DNA of 64,000 nucleotides from NCBI GenBank assembly GCA_028698615.1, contig JAQVWF010000012.1, forward strand, positions 1 through 64,000. The letters are read 5' to 3'. A program made the translations under genes and the position numbers. The stretch's first letter is position 1; every line of letters begins with the position of its first letter. The notes beneath the pieces were generated by a model. That model was given only the letters and a program-made list of their open reading frames with translations. It was not told where the DNA came from and did no database searches. This DNA is from Syntrophorhabdaceae bacterium (GTDB lineage: Bacteria; Desulfobacterota; Syntrophorhabdia; Syntrophorhabdales; Syntrophorhabdaceae). This document shows, in pieces, positions 33,419-43,035 of this stretch.

Positions 33419-34704
33419 AAACCAATGTCCTTGTAGTCGATGATGACAATCACATGCGCATAGCGCTGAAGGAATCGCTGGTACGCGCCGGCTACAATGT
33501 CGCCCTGGCGGAGGACGGCAAGAAGGCCATGGTCGAGATTGACAGGAACATCTTCGACCTCGTCATAACCGATGTGAAGATGCCCCATCTGGGAGGCATC
33601 GACCTTCTTAAGGCCATAAAGGAGACGTCGCCTCTTGTGCCCGTCATCCTCATGACGGGGTACGGCACGGTCCAGGATGCGGTAAAGGTCATTAAAGAGG
33701 GGGCCTATGACTACATTCAGAAGCCCTTCAACACCGATATGCTCTACAGCGTGGTAAGGCGGGCCCTCGGCGTGAACAACGGGAAGATAGTCCTTGCCTC
33801 CAGGGAGATGAAAGAGGTGCTCCAGAAGGCGCAAAGGGTTGCCGGGTCGGATGCCACGGTGCTGGTTCTCGGAGAGAGCGGTGTCGGCAAAGAGGTGGTA
33901 TCGAAATTCATCCACGAGAATTCCGGCCGCGCCCACATGCCCTTTGTTGCCGTGAATTGCGCCGCCCTGCCGGAGAACCTCCTCGAGAGCGAGCTTTTCG
34001 GCTACGAGAAAGGGGCCTTTACAGGCGCCATGTCGCGAAAACCGGGAAAGTTCGAGCTTGCAGACAAGGGGACCATCCTCCTCGACGAGATCACCGAAAT
34101 GGACCTCAAGCTCCAGGCAAAGCTGCTTCGGGTCCTCCAGGAAAGGGAGGTGGAAGTCCTTGGCTCCCGCTCCCCCAGGAAGATCGATGTCCGGGTCATT
34201 GCCACCACGAACCGGGACATCGTGAAAACCGTCAGCGACGGGAGTTTTCGCGAGGATCTGTACTATCGCCTCAGTGTTTTTCCCATTACCATCCCCGCGC
34301 TGCGCGACCGCCGCGAAGACATAGCGCCGCTCGTCGGTCACCTCCTGAAGAAACATTCCCGGGGAATGGATATCGGCGTCTGTGACGAGGTGATGGAACA
34401 TCTCACCGGCAGGTACTGGAAGGGCAATGTGCGGGAACTGGAAAACGTCATAGCCAGGGCATGCATACTCTCCAACGGCTCTGTGATCACCATGAGCCAC
34501 CTGGATGAGGGAAGGCCGGCCCAGGACATGGCGGTTGGTTCCGTCAGGGAAATGGAGACGAAGCTCATCATCGATGCCCTGAGGTCCGTCAGGGGCAACC
34601 GGTCGAAGGCCGCGGGCATACTGGGCATCACGGCGCGGACCCTGCGCAACAAGATCAATGAATACAGGTCCATGGGCATTGATGTGCCGGTAAGGGAGTA
34701 CTGA
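33415..34704 (+). CDS. Flagellar sigma54 activator (FlrC/FleR type)
   Basis: This 429-residue NtrC-type regulator has a receiver (D53), an AAA+ domain with Walker A GESGVGKE (153-160) and GAFTGA (200-205), and a Fis-type DNA-binding end (RSKAAGILGITARTLRNKIN). It follows its kinase with a four-base overlap and precedes flgB by one base, so it is likely the activator of the sigma54 promoters before the kinase, fliK and fliL. Confidence 0.92.
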   Translation: MKTNVLVVDDDNHMRIALKESLVRAGYNVALAEDGKKAMVEIDRNIFDLVITDVKMPHLGGIDLLKAIKETSPLVPVILMTGYGTVQDAVKVIKEGAYDYIQKPFNTDMLYSVVRRALGVNNGKIVLASREMKEVLQKAQRVAGSDATVLVLGESGVGKEVVSKFIHENSGRAHMPFVAVNCAALPENLLESELFGYEKGAFTGAMSRKPGKFELADKGTILLDEITEMDLKLQAKLLRVLQEREVEVLGSRSPRKIDVRVIATTNRDIVKTVSDGSFREDLYYRLSVFPITIPALRDRREDIAPLVGHLLKKHSRGMDIGVCDEVMEHLTGRYWKGNVRELENVIARACILSNGSVITMSHLDEGRPAQDMAVGSVREMETKLIIDALRSVRGNRSKAAGILGITARTLRNKINEYRSMGIDVPVREY

Positions 34705-34705
34705 T

Positions 34706-35068
34706 ATGCAGATAGTGGATCTCATTGGAAAAGCGCTTTCGATCAGGGCCTTCTACCACAAGGTGATCTCAGGCAATATCGCCAACTCACAGACCCCGGG
34801 GTACAAGGAGAAAGAGATCGATTTCCAGCGCGAACTGCAAAGACGCGTTGGCGCTGATGCGGGGATGACCCCCTCGGGCGAAGCGGGCTTCACGATCACG
34901 GAAAACCCTGGCCGCGACGGTCTTGCGCGCCTTGATGGAAACACCGTCAGTCTGGAAGACCAGACGGTAAAGCTCACGGAGAACCAGCTCATGTACCAGG
35001 CATTGGTCCAGATGGCCTCAAAACGTTTTGCTATGATGAGATACCTTATAGGCGAGGGAAAGAGGTAA
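34706..35068 (+). CDS. flgB: Flagellar proximal rod protein FlgB
   Basis: This 120-residue rod protein has the N-terminal rod/hook motif with NIANSQTPGYKEKEIDFQREL and the C-terminal LMYQALVQMASKRFAMMRYLI helix. FlgB is thought to join the rod to the MS-ring through FliE. AAGGGAG precedes the ATG. The order flgB-flgC-fliE-fliF is the usual one. Confidence 0.96.
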   Translation: MQIVDLIGKALSIRAFYHKVISGNIANSQTPGYKEKEIDFQRELQRRVGADAGMTPSGEAGFTITENPGRDGLARLDGNTVSLEDQTVKLTENQLMYQALVQMASKRFAMMRYLIGEGKR

Positions 35069-35072
35069 GAAT

Positions 35073-35504
35073 ATGGGAGCATTGGATATTTTCAAGATCA
35101 GCGCTTCGGGGATGAAGGCACAGAGGACACGCATGGACATCGTGGCATCGAACCTTGCCAACGTTCAGACGACGAGCACGGAAGAGGGCGGGCCGTACAG
35201 GAAAAAGGATGTCGTCTTCAAGTCCGTCGACGTGTCCGATGACAAGACCTTCTCGGGAGGCCTCTCGAAGAAGATCGAAGGCGTCAATGTCGATACCATC
35301 AAGGAGAGCGACAAACCTTTCCAGATGGTGTTCAACCCGAGCCATCCCGACGCCAATTCGGAAGGGTATGTCACGCTTCCCAACGTGAACCTTATGGAAG
35401 AGATGACGGATATGACGGCGGCGGCGCGTGCGTACGAGGCGAACGCCAACGTTCTCAGCACGACAAAGGACATGTTCCTGAAGACTCTCGAGCTTATAAA
35501 ATAG
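35073..35504 (+). CDS. flgC: Flagellar proximal rod protein FlgC
   Basis: This 143-residue rod protein has the conserved opening FKISASGMKAQRTRMDIVASN followed by LANVQTT and a C-terminal MTAAARAYEANANVLSTTKD helix, as in rod, hook and filament-cap relatives. It is made from the same message as flgB, four bases away. Confidence 0.97.
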   Translation: MGALDIFKISASGMKAQRTRMDIVASNLANVQTTSTEEGGPYRKKDVVFKSVDVSDDKTFSGGLSKKIEGVNVDTIKESDKPFQMVFNPSHPDANSEGYVTLPNVNLMEEMTDMTAAARAYEANANVLSTTKDMFLKTLELIK

Positions 35505-35515
35505 GGGGCGGACCC

Positions 35516-35803
35516 ATGAAGGTAGAAAACTTTACTCTTCCCAACTTCGGCGAGGTTCAGAAACCGGCCAACGAAAAGGCCAAAACCTCCTTCGGTGATG
35601 TCCTCAAGGACTCCATCAAGAAGGTCGTGGAACTCGAGAAAGAAGCCGACCAGGAAGTGGAAAAACTGGTCAAGATGGAAAATACCGATGTTCAAACCAC
35701 CATGATCGCCATCGAGAAAGCGGACCTGTCCTTCCAGATGATGATGCAGATACGGAACAAGATCATCTCCGCGTACGAAGAGATCATGAGAATGCAGGTG
35801 TAA
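35516..35803 (+). CDS. fliE: Flagellar hook-basal body protein FliE
   Basis: This 95-residue adaptor between the MS-ring and rod carries the family pattern SFGDVLKDSIKKVVELEKEA and the C-terminal QMMMQIRNKIISAYEEIMRM. It lies 11 bases after flgC and three before fliF. Confidence 0.96.
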   Translation: MKVENFTLPNFGEVQKPANEKAKTSFGDVLKDSIKKVVELEKEADQEVEKLVKMENTDVQTTMIAIEKADLSFQMMMQIRNKIISAYEEIMRMQV

Positions 35804-35806
35804 CCC

Positions 35807-37444
35807 ATGCCGCCGATGGACGAACTTCTCAACACCACAAGGAATTACCTGAAGACGACTCCGAAGAGCAAGCTCTACATGTATCTCTTCGTCTTCATAG
35901 CGCTGGTGGGCGGCTCCATTATCGGCCTTTCCCTTCTCCAGAAGGAGAATTACCAGACGCTTTTCGCGGGCCTCTCCACGGAAGACGCCTCGGTGGTCGT
36001 AACGAAGCTCAAGGAGCTCAAGGTGCCCTACAAACTGGGCCTCGGCGGCACTTCGATCTCCGTCCCCAGGGAAAAGGTCTATGATGTGCGGCTCATGCTG
36101 GCCGGTCAGAACGCCCTTCCCGGAGGAGGAGGGGTCGGTTTCGAACTTTTTGACAAGACGAACTACGGCATGACGGAATTCATGCAGAATATCAATTATA
36201 AACGCGCGATACAGGGAGAGCTTTCGCGCACCATCAACCAGATGCCGGAGGTCAGGTCCTCCCGGGTGCACATCGCTATCCCGGAGCAGACCCTCTTTAC
36301 CGACAGGGAGAAGGACGTTACCGCATCGGTCTTTCTGAAACTCAGGGGCGGCAAGTCGCTCTCCAAGGAACAGGTGGCCGGCATCGTCCACCTGGTATCG
36401 GGCAGCATAGAAGGTCTCAAGACCGACAACGTGACCATCGTCGATTCCTTCGGGAAGATCCTCTACAAGGCCGGCAGCGCAGGGACCGCGGTGGCCCTTT
36501 CAGGCCAGCAGTTCGAACTGCAGAAGGGTGTGGAGAGGACCATCGAGGAATCCGTTCAATCCATGCTCGACAGGTTCATACCCGCCAACAAGTCCATCAT
36601 ACGGGCAAATGTGGAACTCAACCTTCGCAAGGTGGAAAAGGTGGAGGAGGAGTTCGACCCCAACAGGAGGGTCCCCATCAGCGAGCGCAAGAGCAGGGAG
36701 AAGCTGCTGAACCGCCTTGGCGCGACGGCAGGTGTGCCGGGAGTTGCATCCAACGTCCCGAACGTTGCCGGCAGAAACACGAATGGGAGGTCCGCCGCGG
36801 CCAGTGTTCAGAGTGCCGCAGCAGGGACGCGCGGCAGCGAATCCGAGCGCGAAGAGTCTCAGGTGACCTACGAGGTCAGCAAGACCGTCAAGAAGATAGT
36901 GGAGCCCTTCGGCGACATCAAGCGCCTTTCCATTGCCATCGTTCTCGACGGGAAGTATGAAAAGGTGAAGGGCCAGAATGGGGAGGAGTTGAAGTATTCC
37001 CCCCGGTCCCAGAAGGAGCTTGCCGATATAAAGGGGATTGTGGCCAGAGCGGTCGGGATCGACGAGGCACGCGGGGACAAGATAGAGGTCCTCAACGTTC
37101 CCTTCGAGGCTGAGGGCCTTGCAGACGAGAAGGGACTTCTCGACGCGGCGGAACGGAAAGAAATGATATTCAGCTTCAGCAAATACGGTTTTTACGCTCT
37201 CATCATTGCGGCCCTGTTCTTCTTCGTGATCAGGCCCCTGCTGGGATTCCTGAAATCGAGGGCCGATCGCGCACCACTTTATCATGTCAAGGATGTGTAC
37301 ATGAAGAGCGGCAATGCCGCGGTGGCAGGAGGAGACCAGCCTGCCGCAATAGAAAACAAGCAGCAGACGGCGATAAATGATGTGATGAGGGACAAGAGTG
37401 TTGTCGGTTCCGTGATCAAAGAGTGGGTCAAGGAAGGGACGTGA
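35807..37444 (+). CDS. fliF: Flagellar MS-ring protein FliF
   Basis: This 545-residue ring protein has two membrane helices (about 22-42 and 452-475), a YscJ/FliF periplasmic region between them (YQTLFAGLSTEDASVVVTKL) and a cytoplasmic end that should bind FliG (near the last 30 residues, GSVIKEWVKEG). A Gly/Ala/Ser-rich disordered stretch (about 305-350) interrupts the ring domains, as in relatives. A second in-frame ATG at 35813 is an alternative start. Confidence 0.96.
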   Translation: MPPMDELLNTTRNYLKTTPKSKLYMYLFVFIALVGGSIIGLSLLQKENYQTLFAGLSTEDASVVVTKLKELKVPYKLGLGGTSISVPREKVYDVRLMLAGQNALPGGGGVGFELFDKTNYGMTEFMQNINYKRAIQGELSRTINQMPEVRSSRVHIAIPEQTLFTDREKDVTASVFLKLRGGKSLSKEQVAGIVHLVSGSIEGLKTDNVTIVDSFGKILYKAGSAGTAVALSGQQFELQKGVERTIEESVQSMLDRFIPANKSIIRANVELNLRKVEKVEEEFDPNRRVPISERKSREKLLNRLGATAGVPGVASNVPNVAGRNTNGRSAAASVQSAAAGTRGSESEREESQVTYEVSKTVKKIVEPFGDIKRLSIAIVLDGKYEKVKGQNGEELKYSPRSQKELADIKGIVARAVGIDEARGDKIEVLNVPFEAEGLADEKGLLDAAERKEMIFSFSKYGFYALIIAALFFFVIRPLLGFLKSRADRAPLYHVKDVYMKSGNAAVAGGDQPAAIENKQQTAINDVMRDKSVVGSVIKEWVKEGT

Positions 37445-37447
37445 TCC

Positions 37448-38449
37448 ATGAATGCTGAAGATCTGTCGGGAATCAGAAAAGCCGCTATTCTCCTTCTCAC
37501 CATGGATGACGAGGTGACGAAGGAGGTTATGAAGGGCCTCGATGAACAGGAGATAGAGGCCATCGGCAAGGAGATCACCAATCTCAAATTGATTCCCGAC
37601 CATATAGTGCACAAGGTCCAGGACGAGTTCATGACGAAGGCCTCCAGGAAAGGCAAGAATGTTGTCGGTGGAGAGAGCAAGTTCCGCCTTCTTGTCAAAA
37701 AGAGCTTCGACGAGGAAAAGGCGGAGATCCTTCTTGGCAATCTTGATACGAGGAAGGGCGTTCCCGGAGAGTTCCTGAAACGCTGTGACCCGAGGGTTCT
37801 CGCGAACGTGATCAGGGGAGAGCATCCCCAGACGATGGCCCTGGTCCTGTCGGTACTGGGTACCAAGAAAGCCGGAGATGCCATAAGCTGCCTGCCCGAC
37901 AGGGTTCAGACGGAAGTTGTCGTGCGGATGGCAAACCTCGAAAAGGTGGAGCTCAAGATACTCGCCGAGATCGAAAGCGTGATACGGGATCAGCTTGAAA
38001 GCACCATGGGCGGCGCCGAAGGCAAACGGCTCGGCGGTGTCGAGGTGGTGGCCAGCATTCTCAACCAGATGGACAGGACGCTCGAGTCGGAGCTTCTGGG
38101 AAAACTCGAGGAGACGAATCCCGAACTGGCGGAGCGTATCCGGCAGCTCATGTTCACCTTCGAAGACCTTGCCAACCTTGATGACCGCAGCGTCCAGACG
38201 CTGCTTAAGGAAATCTCGTCAGAGGATGTGGGCATTGCCCTCAAAGGCGCCTCCGACAGCATGAAGGAGAAGATATTCTCCAATATGTCCGAACGCGCGG
38301 CGGCCATGCTAAAGGAAGACCTCGAGGCGATGGGCCCCGTGCGCCTCTCGGATGTCGAAAAGTCTCAGGTGAAGATCGCCATGGTCGCCAAGAAGCTTGA
38401 AAGCGAGGGCAAGATCTTTCTTTCCCGGGGGAATGAAGAGTTCGTTTGA
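37448..38449 (+). CDS. fliG: Flagellar motor switch protein FliG
   Basis: This 333-residue switch protein has the N, middle and C domains of the family: SGIRKAAILLLTMDDEVTKE at the start, HPQTMALVLSVL in the middle, and FEDLANLDDRSVQTLLKEI followed by charged torque helices near the end. It couples the MotA stator to rotor rotation. The end overlaps the fliH start. Confidence 0.96.
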   Translation: MNAEDLSGIRKAAILLLTMDDEVTKEVMKGLDEQEIEAIGKEITNLKLIPDHIVHKVQDEFMTKASRKGKNVVGGESKFRLLVKKSFDEEKAEILLGNLDTRKGVPGEFLKRCDPRVLANVIRGEHPQTMALVLSVLGTKKAGDAISCLPDRVQTEVVVRMANLEKVELKILAEIESVIRDQLESTMGGAEGKRLGGVEVVASILNQMDRTLESELLGKLEETNPELAERIRQLMFTFEDLANLDDRSVQTLLKEISSEDVGIALKGASDSMKEKIFSNMSERAAAMLKEDLEAMGPVRLSDVEKSQVKIAMVAKKLESEGKIFLSRGNEEFV

Positions 38450-39078
38450 AAGACCAGGACACGGAACGCTTTACCCTGTACGACCTCAGCGGAGAAATGC
38501 CGGAGGAAAGATCTTCGGATTTCATCAGGCTTTTTGACGAAGAGCAGGGTCCCGCCGACAAAGAGGAACCCGTCGTGGCTCCGGCACCGGTCAATATGGA
38601 GGAAGAGGCCCGAAAGGTCTTTGAAGAGGCCTTTGCGCAGGGCGAAAAGGCCGGGCACGAGCTTGGCATGAAGAAGGTGGATCCCCTCATCAAGCGGCTG
38701 GGCGGTTTCATGGCTGAACTCTCCCTGTTCAAGGAGGATCTGGTGAAAAGGGCCGAGAACCTCTCTACGGAACTGGCCCTGGTCTTCGCGGAGGCCATCA
38801 TACTCAGGGAATGCAGGGAGCATCACGATGCCATTTTGAGGATGGTGAGGAAGGCGCTTTCCCTCTGTGAGGAACGAAGCGGAACGACGATACGCCTGCG
38901 CAGCGAGGACGCCGAACTCATTTCCGGGTCGGAGCTGAGCAACTTCAAGATCGTAAAGGATGACACGATGCACGAGCCCGGTTTCGTCATCGAGACGAAC
39001 TTCGGTGACATAGACGGCCGCATATCCGTCCAGATGGAAGAACTTAAGAAAGAGCTTTTCAATGGAAACCTCGATTGA
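38446..39078 (+). CDS. fliH: Flagellar assembly protein FliH
   Basis: This 210-residue protein resembles FliH, the regulator of the export ATPase FliI: a variable acidic N-terminus, a Gly-containing helix repeat region (EEAFAQGEKAGHELGMKKVD) and a C-terminal domain like the E subunit of rotary ATPases. The TTG start overlaps the fliG stop; an in-frame ATG at 38497 is an alternative. Its place between fliG and fliI is the standard one. Confidence 0.85.
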   Translation: MKDQDTERFTLYDLSGEMPEERSSDFIRLFDEEQGPADKEEPVVAPAPVNMEEEARKVFEEAFAQGEKAGHELGMKKVDPLIKRLGGFMAELSLFKEDLVKRAENLSTELALVFAEAIILRECREHHDAILRMVRKALSLCEERSGTTIRLRSEDAELISGSELSNFKIVKDDTMHEPGFVIETNFGDIDGRISVQMEELKKELFNGNLD

Positions 39079-40387
39079 TCAGATCCTGCCCCTGAAGAGG
39101 GACATGTTGTCAGACCTCTATCCCTACCGCGTTTACGGAAAGGTGAACCAGGTCGTGGGCCTCGTCATCGAAGGGAAAGGGCCAATCTCGTCCGTCGGTG
39201 ATTCTGCCCTTATCTATCCCGTTGACAGTGCAGTTCCCATCGACGCAGAGGTGGTGGGCTTCAGGGACGGCAAGACGCTGCTCATGCCCCTTGGTGACAT
39301 ACGGGGGGTGGGCATCGGTTCGAGGATACTCTCCAGGAGGAAGACCGTCGATATCACCGTCGGCGAAGGCCTTCTCGGCCGCGTCATCGACGGTCTGGGC
39401 AACCCCATGGACGGGAAAGGTCCCCTCCAGTGCAGCGAAAAGGTTCCCATCTATCGCGATACCGTGAACCCCATGTTTAAGAGGCGCATCACGGAACCCC
39501 TCGATCTCGGTATCCGCAGCATCAATGGACTCCTGACGTGCGGCAAGGGACAGAGGATGGGCATCTTTGCCGGCTCCGGAGTGGGCAAGAGCGTCCTTCT
39601 GGGTATGATCGCCCGCCATACCGAAGCGAACGTGAACGTCATCGGGCTTATCGGCGAGCGCGGCCGCGAGGTGAGGGAATTTATCGAGCGCGACCTGGGC
39701 GACGGCATAAAGAATTCCGTCGTCGTCGTCGCGACGTCCGACCAACCGCCCCTCATAAGGGTAAGGGGCGCCTTTCTCACGATTGCCCTTGCCGAGTATT
39801 TTCGGGACAGGGGAAACGACGTGCTGCTTCTCATGGATTCCCTGACGCGTTTCAGCATGGCCCAGCGCGAGGTCGGCCTCGCCATCGGCGAACCTCCCAC
39901 GTCAAAGGGGTACACGCCGAGCGTCTTCTCGCTCCTTGCGAAGGTTCTCGAGCGAGCGGGCAACGGTGAGGGAAGCGGGACCATGACAGCCATCTACACG
40001 GTCCTTGTGGAAGGCGACGATCTCGACGATCCCATAGCCGACTCTGCCCGGTCCATCCTCGACGGCCACGTGGTTCTTTCGCGGAAGCTCGCCGATGCCA
40101 ACCATTATCCGCCCATAGATGTCCTTCGCAGCGTATCGAGACTCATGAAGGACATAACCCCCGGGGACCAGACGGAATACGCAAGCCGGATAGTGGAGAT
40201 ACTCGCCGAGTTCGAGCGGGCGGAGGACCTCATCAACATCGGCGCCTACACCCCGGGGAACAACCAGAAGGTGGATCATGCCATATCCATGATAGACAAG
40301 GTCAGGACCTTCCTCCAACAGGGTGTGGACGAGCGCGTCCCCCTGGAGGAGACGCAGAACAGTATGAAGATACTCTTTTATGTGTAG
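39062..40387 (+). CDS. fliI: Flagellar export ATPase FliI
   Basis: This 441-residue ATPase has Walker A GSGVGKS (171-177) and the family signatures IGERGREVREFIERDLG and PPTSKGYTPSVFSLLAKVLE. It forms a hexamer at the export gate that unloads flagellar substrates. The gene begins inside the end of fliH with a 17-base overlap. Confidence 0.97.
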   Translation: METSIDQILPLKRDMLSDLYPYRVYGKVNQVVGLVIEGKGPISSVGDSALIYPVDSAVPIDAEVVGFRDGKTLLMPLGDIRGVGIGSRILSRRKTVDITVGEGLLGRVIDGLGNPMDGKGPLQCSEKVPIYRDTVNPMFKRRITEPLDLGIRSINGLLTCGKGQRMGIFAGSGVGKSVLLGMIARHTEANVNVIGLIGERGREVREFIERDLGDGIKNSVVVVATSDQPPLIRVRGAFLTIALAEYFRDRGNDVLLLMDSLTRFSMAQREVGLAIGEPPTSKGYTPSVFSLLAKVLERAGNGEGSGTMTAIYTVLVEGDDLDDPIADSARSILDGHVVLSRKLADANHYPPIDVLRSVSRLMKDITPGDQTEYASRIVEILAEFERAEDLINIGAYTPGNNQKVDHAISMIDKVRTFLQQGVDERVPLEETQNSMKILFYV

Positions 40388-40397
40388 AAGATAGGTC

Positions 40398-40826
40398 ATG
40401 GACCGCAAGCGCATAGACCGCATTATCGAGATCAAGGAGAAGCTCAAGAAGGACAAGGAGCGCGAGATCGAGGAGGCCGCCGCGAAGATGGCCGCCATCT
40501 GCCAGGAGATCGCCTCCGTTGACAGACAGATCGACGACAGCTATGCAAGGCTCACCGCCCGTTCGGTTTCCGGCAATGACTTTGCCGTGATAAAGGATTA
40601 TCTCGACTATCTGGACGTATCAAGATCAAGTCTCGTTTACGAAAAGGACTCAATGCAGGAGACCATCGATGTCCTGCAGCAGGAATTCTATGAATTTGCC
40701 CGGGAGTTGAAGATGCTCTCCAAGCTCCAGGAAAAGATAAACAAAGCCTTCAAAAAAAGTGAAAACCGCCGCGAACAGAAACTCCTCGACGAAATAGCCC
40801 TGAGACTCGAAGCCAGGAAAGCGTAA
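40398..40826 (+). CDS. fliJ: Flagellar export chaperone FliJ
   Basis: This 142-residue protein is almost entirely a long coiled coil of Lys, Glu and Arg, as in FliJ, which sits in the centre of the FliI ring. Sequence similarity in this family is low, so the name rests on size, coiled-coil content and position directly after fliI. Confidence 0.85.
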   Translation: MDRKRIDRIIEIKEKLKKDKEREIEEAAAKMAAICQEIASVDRQIDDSYARLTARSVSGNDFAVIKDYLDYLDVSRSSLVYEKDSMQETIDVLQQEFYEFARELKMLSKLQEKINKAFKKSENRREQKLLDEIALRLEARKA

Positions 40827-40868
40827 AGACGGTTAGCCTGAAAGCTGAGACCGTCCTGTCTCCCTGCA

Positions 40869-40901
40869 GGAAATTATTTCCCCTTCGTGGAAATAATTTC
40901 C
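40869..40901. promoter_or_regulatory. Paired inverted GGAAAT sites upstream of fliK
   Basis: GGAAATTATTTCC (40869-40881) and its exact reverse complement GGAAATAATTTCC (40889-40901) lie 20 bases apart, and a partial third copy GGAAATTATTGAC is at 40946-40958. They lie 68-100 bases upstream of the fliK sigma54 site, where an NtrC-type activator would bind. The pair could also fold into a 13-pair RNA hairpin with a seven-base loop after fliJ. Confidence 0.6.
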
Positions 40902-40968
40902 CTGGTAATGGGGGTTGTCATCCCGACCAGTGTTCCGTAACAGCTGGAAATTATTGACTGTGACGTCA

Positions 40969-40984
40969 TGGCACAGAATTTGTT
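40969..40984 (+). promoter_or_regulatory. Sigma54-type promoter of fliK-flgD-flgE
   Basis: TGGCACAGAATTTGTT has a full -24 box and correct spacing, but GT in place of GC at -12. Transcription would begin near 40995, just before the fliK ATG at 40997. The upstream GGAAAT sites support it. Confidence 0.55.
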
Positions 40985-40996
40985 TTAGGGAAGGGC

Positions 40997-42391
40997 ATGG
41001 AAAGCCAACTTTTGAATAGCCTGTTTACGAATTTGATCGGACTGGGGAGGCAGTTGTTTCCCCAGGGAGACGCTGGGTTGTCGAGCGAAGGACAGAATGC
41101 CTTCTTTGACATACTTGCGCAGAAGATGGGTGGGACCGTGAATATGTCGTTGTCTTCGATGCCCGCGGGTGTCGCGGCGGATAACGGCAAGGCCGCAGGC
41201 GGCGAGGCGGAGGATGTCTGCTCCTGCCCTGTCGCAGCAGCGAGCCAGGATCCTGAGGAGATCTCGATTCTCGTTTCTTCCCTCATTGCTGCGATAGGTC
41301 AACCCGTCGTCACAGACAACACTGCGGACGTTGAAGAGGTGGACCCAGAGGCAATAGCCGACTTTCTCCGCGGTGTTCTCGAGGTCCTCTCCGGCGGCGA
41401 TGAGGTCGAGCTGAAGAGCGCTGAAGACACGAACGCAAAACCGACTCAATCCGGAGAGGGTTGTGAGGACAAGGACATGGAAGGCGCGAACCGCTACATG
41501 GGGTGTCTTGCATCGGTCCTTCTCCAACTCGAGGGGAGGACGGGGAAGAGCGGCACCGCAGACGCGTCTTCCGCCGGGAAGGATGCGGTTCCCGTTGAAC
41601 AGCCCGAAAAGCCGGACTGGTCTGCGATCAAGACGGAGGCGCCGAAAGGACCCGCCCAGACCGGTGTGTCTGAAGACCAGGAGGCCCCCGCATTTGTCGT
41701 TGAGGTTGTGAGGGCTGCAAAAAAGGCAGTGGTGCCGGATCCATCGATGAAGAAGGAAATGGGGACACAGGCGGCGGCACCGGCAGCCGAGACCCCCGCT
41801 GCCGCGAAGGATGACAGGGCGATCCTTGCTTCCCGCCCGACAGCAGCACTGAAGGATACAACGGAGCCCGACAAGATCGTCATACGGGTCAAAGAAACGA
41901 TGGACACGGAGATCGGGGAGGAGCGCGACAGCGGTGACAATCCTGTCATTCAGCAGAACGATTCATCCCGCCATGGTACCCGCCAGGCCGCGCCGGAGAC
42001 GAAAGGCGTCGTGAAGAATGATTTTGGCGCAATGATGGTGGAAAAAATAGAGAAACTTACGGAGCAGTTCGCCGGCAGGAGCATGAACATGGACATGACG
42101 GTGAGACTGAAGATCGATGATAATGAAACGGTCCTTGTCGGTCTGAGGGATGAAGGGTCTTCCGTGACGGTTGAAGTGAAAACCACGAGCGAGACGACCA
42201 TGAATTTCCTTCAGTCCCAAAAGGAGGACATCGCAAGAGTCCTTGAGAACAGGAACATCCAGACGACGATCCATGTCGATATCGACCAGGACGCGCAGGG
42301 GAAGAGGCAGCAGAAACAGCATCAAGACGCCGAGGAAAACGAAACGGCTGAGCAGCAGGACTTCGGCTCCTTTTTCGAAACCCTGGCATAA
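40997..42391 (+). CDS. fliK: Flagellar hook-length control protein FliK
   Basis: This 464-residue protein has a long low-complexity N-terminal and middle part rich in Ala, Glu and Pro and a folded C-terminal hook-length domain (about 345-440; MDMTVRLKIDDNETVLVGLRD, VEVKTTSETTMNFLQSQKED). FliK measures the hook and switches export to filament proteins. The tail is Gln/Glu-rich. The 170 bases before it hold the regulatory sites listed separately. Confidence 0.88.
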   Translation: MESQLLNSLFTNLIGLGRQLFPQGDAGLSSEGQNAFFDILAQKMGGTVNMSLSSMPAGVAADNGKAAGGEAEDVCSCPVAAASQDPEEISILVSSLIAAIGQPVVTDNTADVEEVDPEAIADFLRGVLEVLSGGDEVELKSAEDTNAKPTQSGEGCEDKDMEGANRYMGCLASVLLQLEGRTGKSGTADASSAGKDAVPVEQPEKPDWSAIKTEAPKGPAQTGVSEDQEAPAFVVEVVRAAKKAVVPDPSMKKEMGTQAAAPAAETPAAAKDDRAILASRPTAALKDTTEPDKIVIRVKETMDTEIGEERDSGDNPVIQQNDSSRHGTRQAAPETKGVVKNDFGAMMVEKIEKLTEQFAGRSMNMDMTVRLKIDDNETVLVGLRDEGSSVTVEVKTTSETTMNFLQSQKEDIARVLENRNIQTTIHVDIDQDAQGKRQQKQHQDAEENETAEQQDFGSFFETLA

Positions 42392-42400
42392 GGAGGCACC

Positions 42401-43018
42401 ATGGCTATTACAAGCGTCACAAACACAGTGGATACAACGGGAACAAGCTCGACGACGTCATCAGCGGCAACCACGGAGCTTCTCGATACGAACGCCTTCA
42501 TGAACATGCTCGTCACCCAGCTCAAATACCAGGACCCTCTCGATCCCATGGAGACAAATGAGTTCATGAGCCAGCTGGCGCAGCTGACCCAGGTCGAGAG
42601 GCTTCAGAACATCTACGATTCCCTTGCGGACCTGGAGACCACCATCGAAACGGGAAATCTTCTCGACATGATAGGGAAGAAGATCTCCGTCGACGGCAAC
42701 ACTCTCTCGCAGGGCGACGAGATAACGGCAGCGCCTTCGGCCGACTACGACAAGGTGGTCTTTTCCATCACCAACATCAATGATGGCAGCGTGGAGGAAG
42801 TGACCAGAAACAACGGCGAATCCCTTACATACACGAACGAGAGCGCCGATACCGTGGAGGTGACGGCCTCCGCGTTCAAAAATGGTTCCGCCGTCGAATG
42901 CGCCACGGCGGCATACCGGATCGTCACGGGAGTGAAAAGTACCGACACCAGTGTCGTCCTCGTTGCTGGCAATGGGGACCAATACACGGCAAGCTCGGTT
43001 ACAACGATCAAGAATTAG
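42401..43018 (+). CDS. flgD: Flagellar hook assembly scaffold FlgD
   Basis: This 205-residue hook-capping protein has the conserved region FMNMLVTQLKYQDPLDPMET followed by FMSQLAQLTQVERLQNIYDS, then an Ig-like and Tudor-like C-terminal half. It caps the growing hook and is lost when the hook is complete. It lies nine bases after fliK, with AAGGAGG before the ATG. Confidence 0.95.
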   Translation: MAITSVTNTVDTTGTSSTTSSAATTELLDTNAFMNMLVTQLKYQDPLDPMETNEFMSQLAQLTQVERLQNIYDSLADLETTIETGNLLDMIGKKISVDGNTLSQGDEITAAPSADYDKVVFSITNINDGSVEEVTRNNGESLTYTNESADTVEVTASAFKNGSAVECATAAYRIVTGVKSTDTSVVLVAGNGDQYTASSVTTIKN

Positions 43019-43035
43019 AAAGGAGGCAAACAACC

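Noticed and set aside
42898-43035. Upstream extension of the flgE frame into flgD
   Set aside because: AGGAGG at 43021 and the typical FlgE start at 43036 decide the matter.
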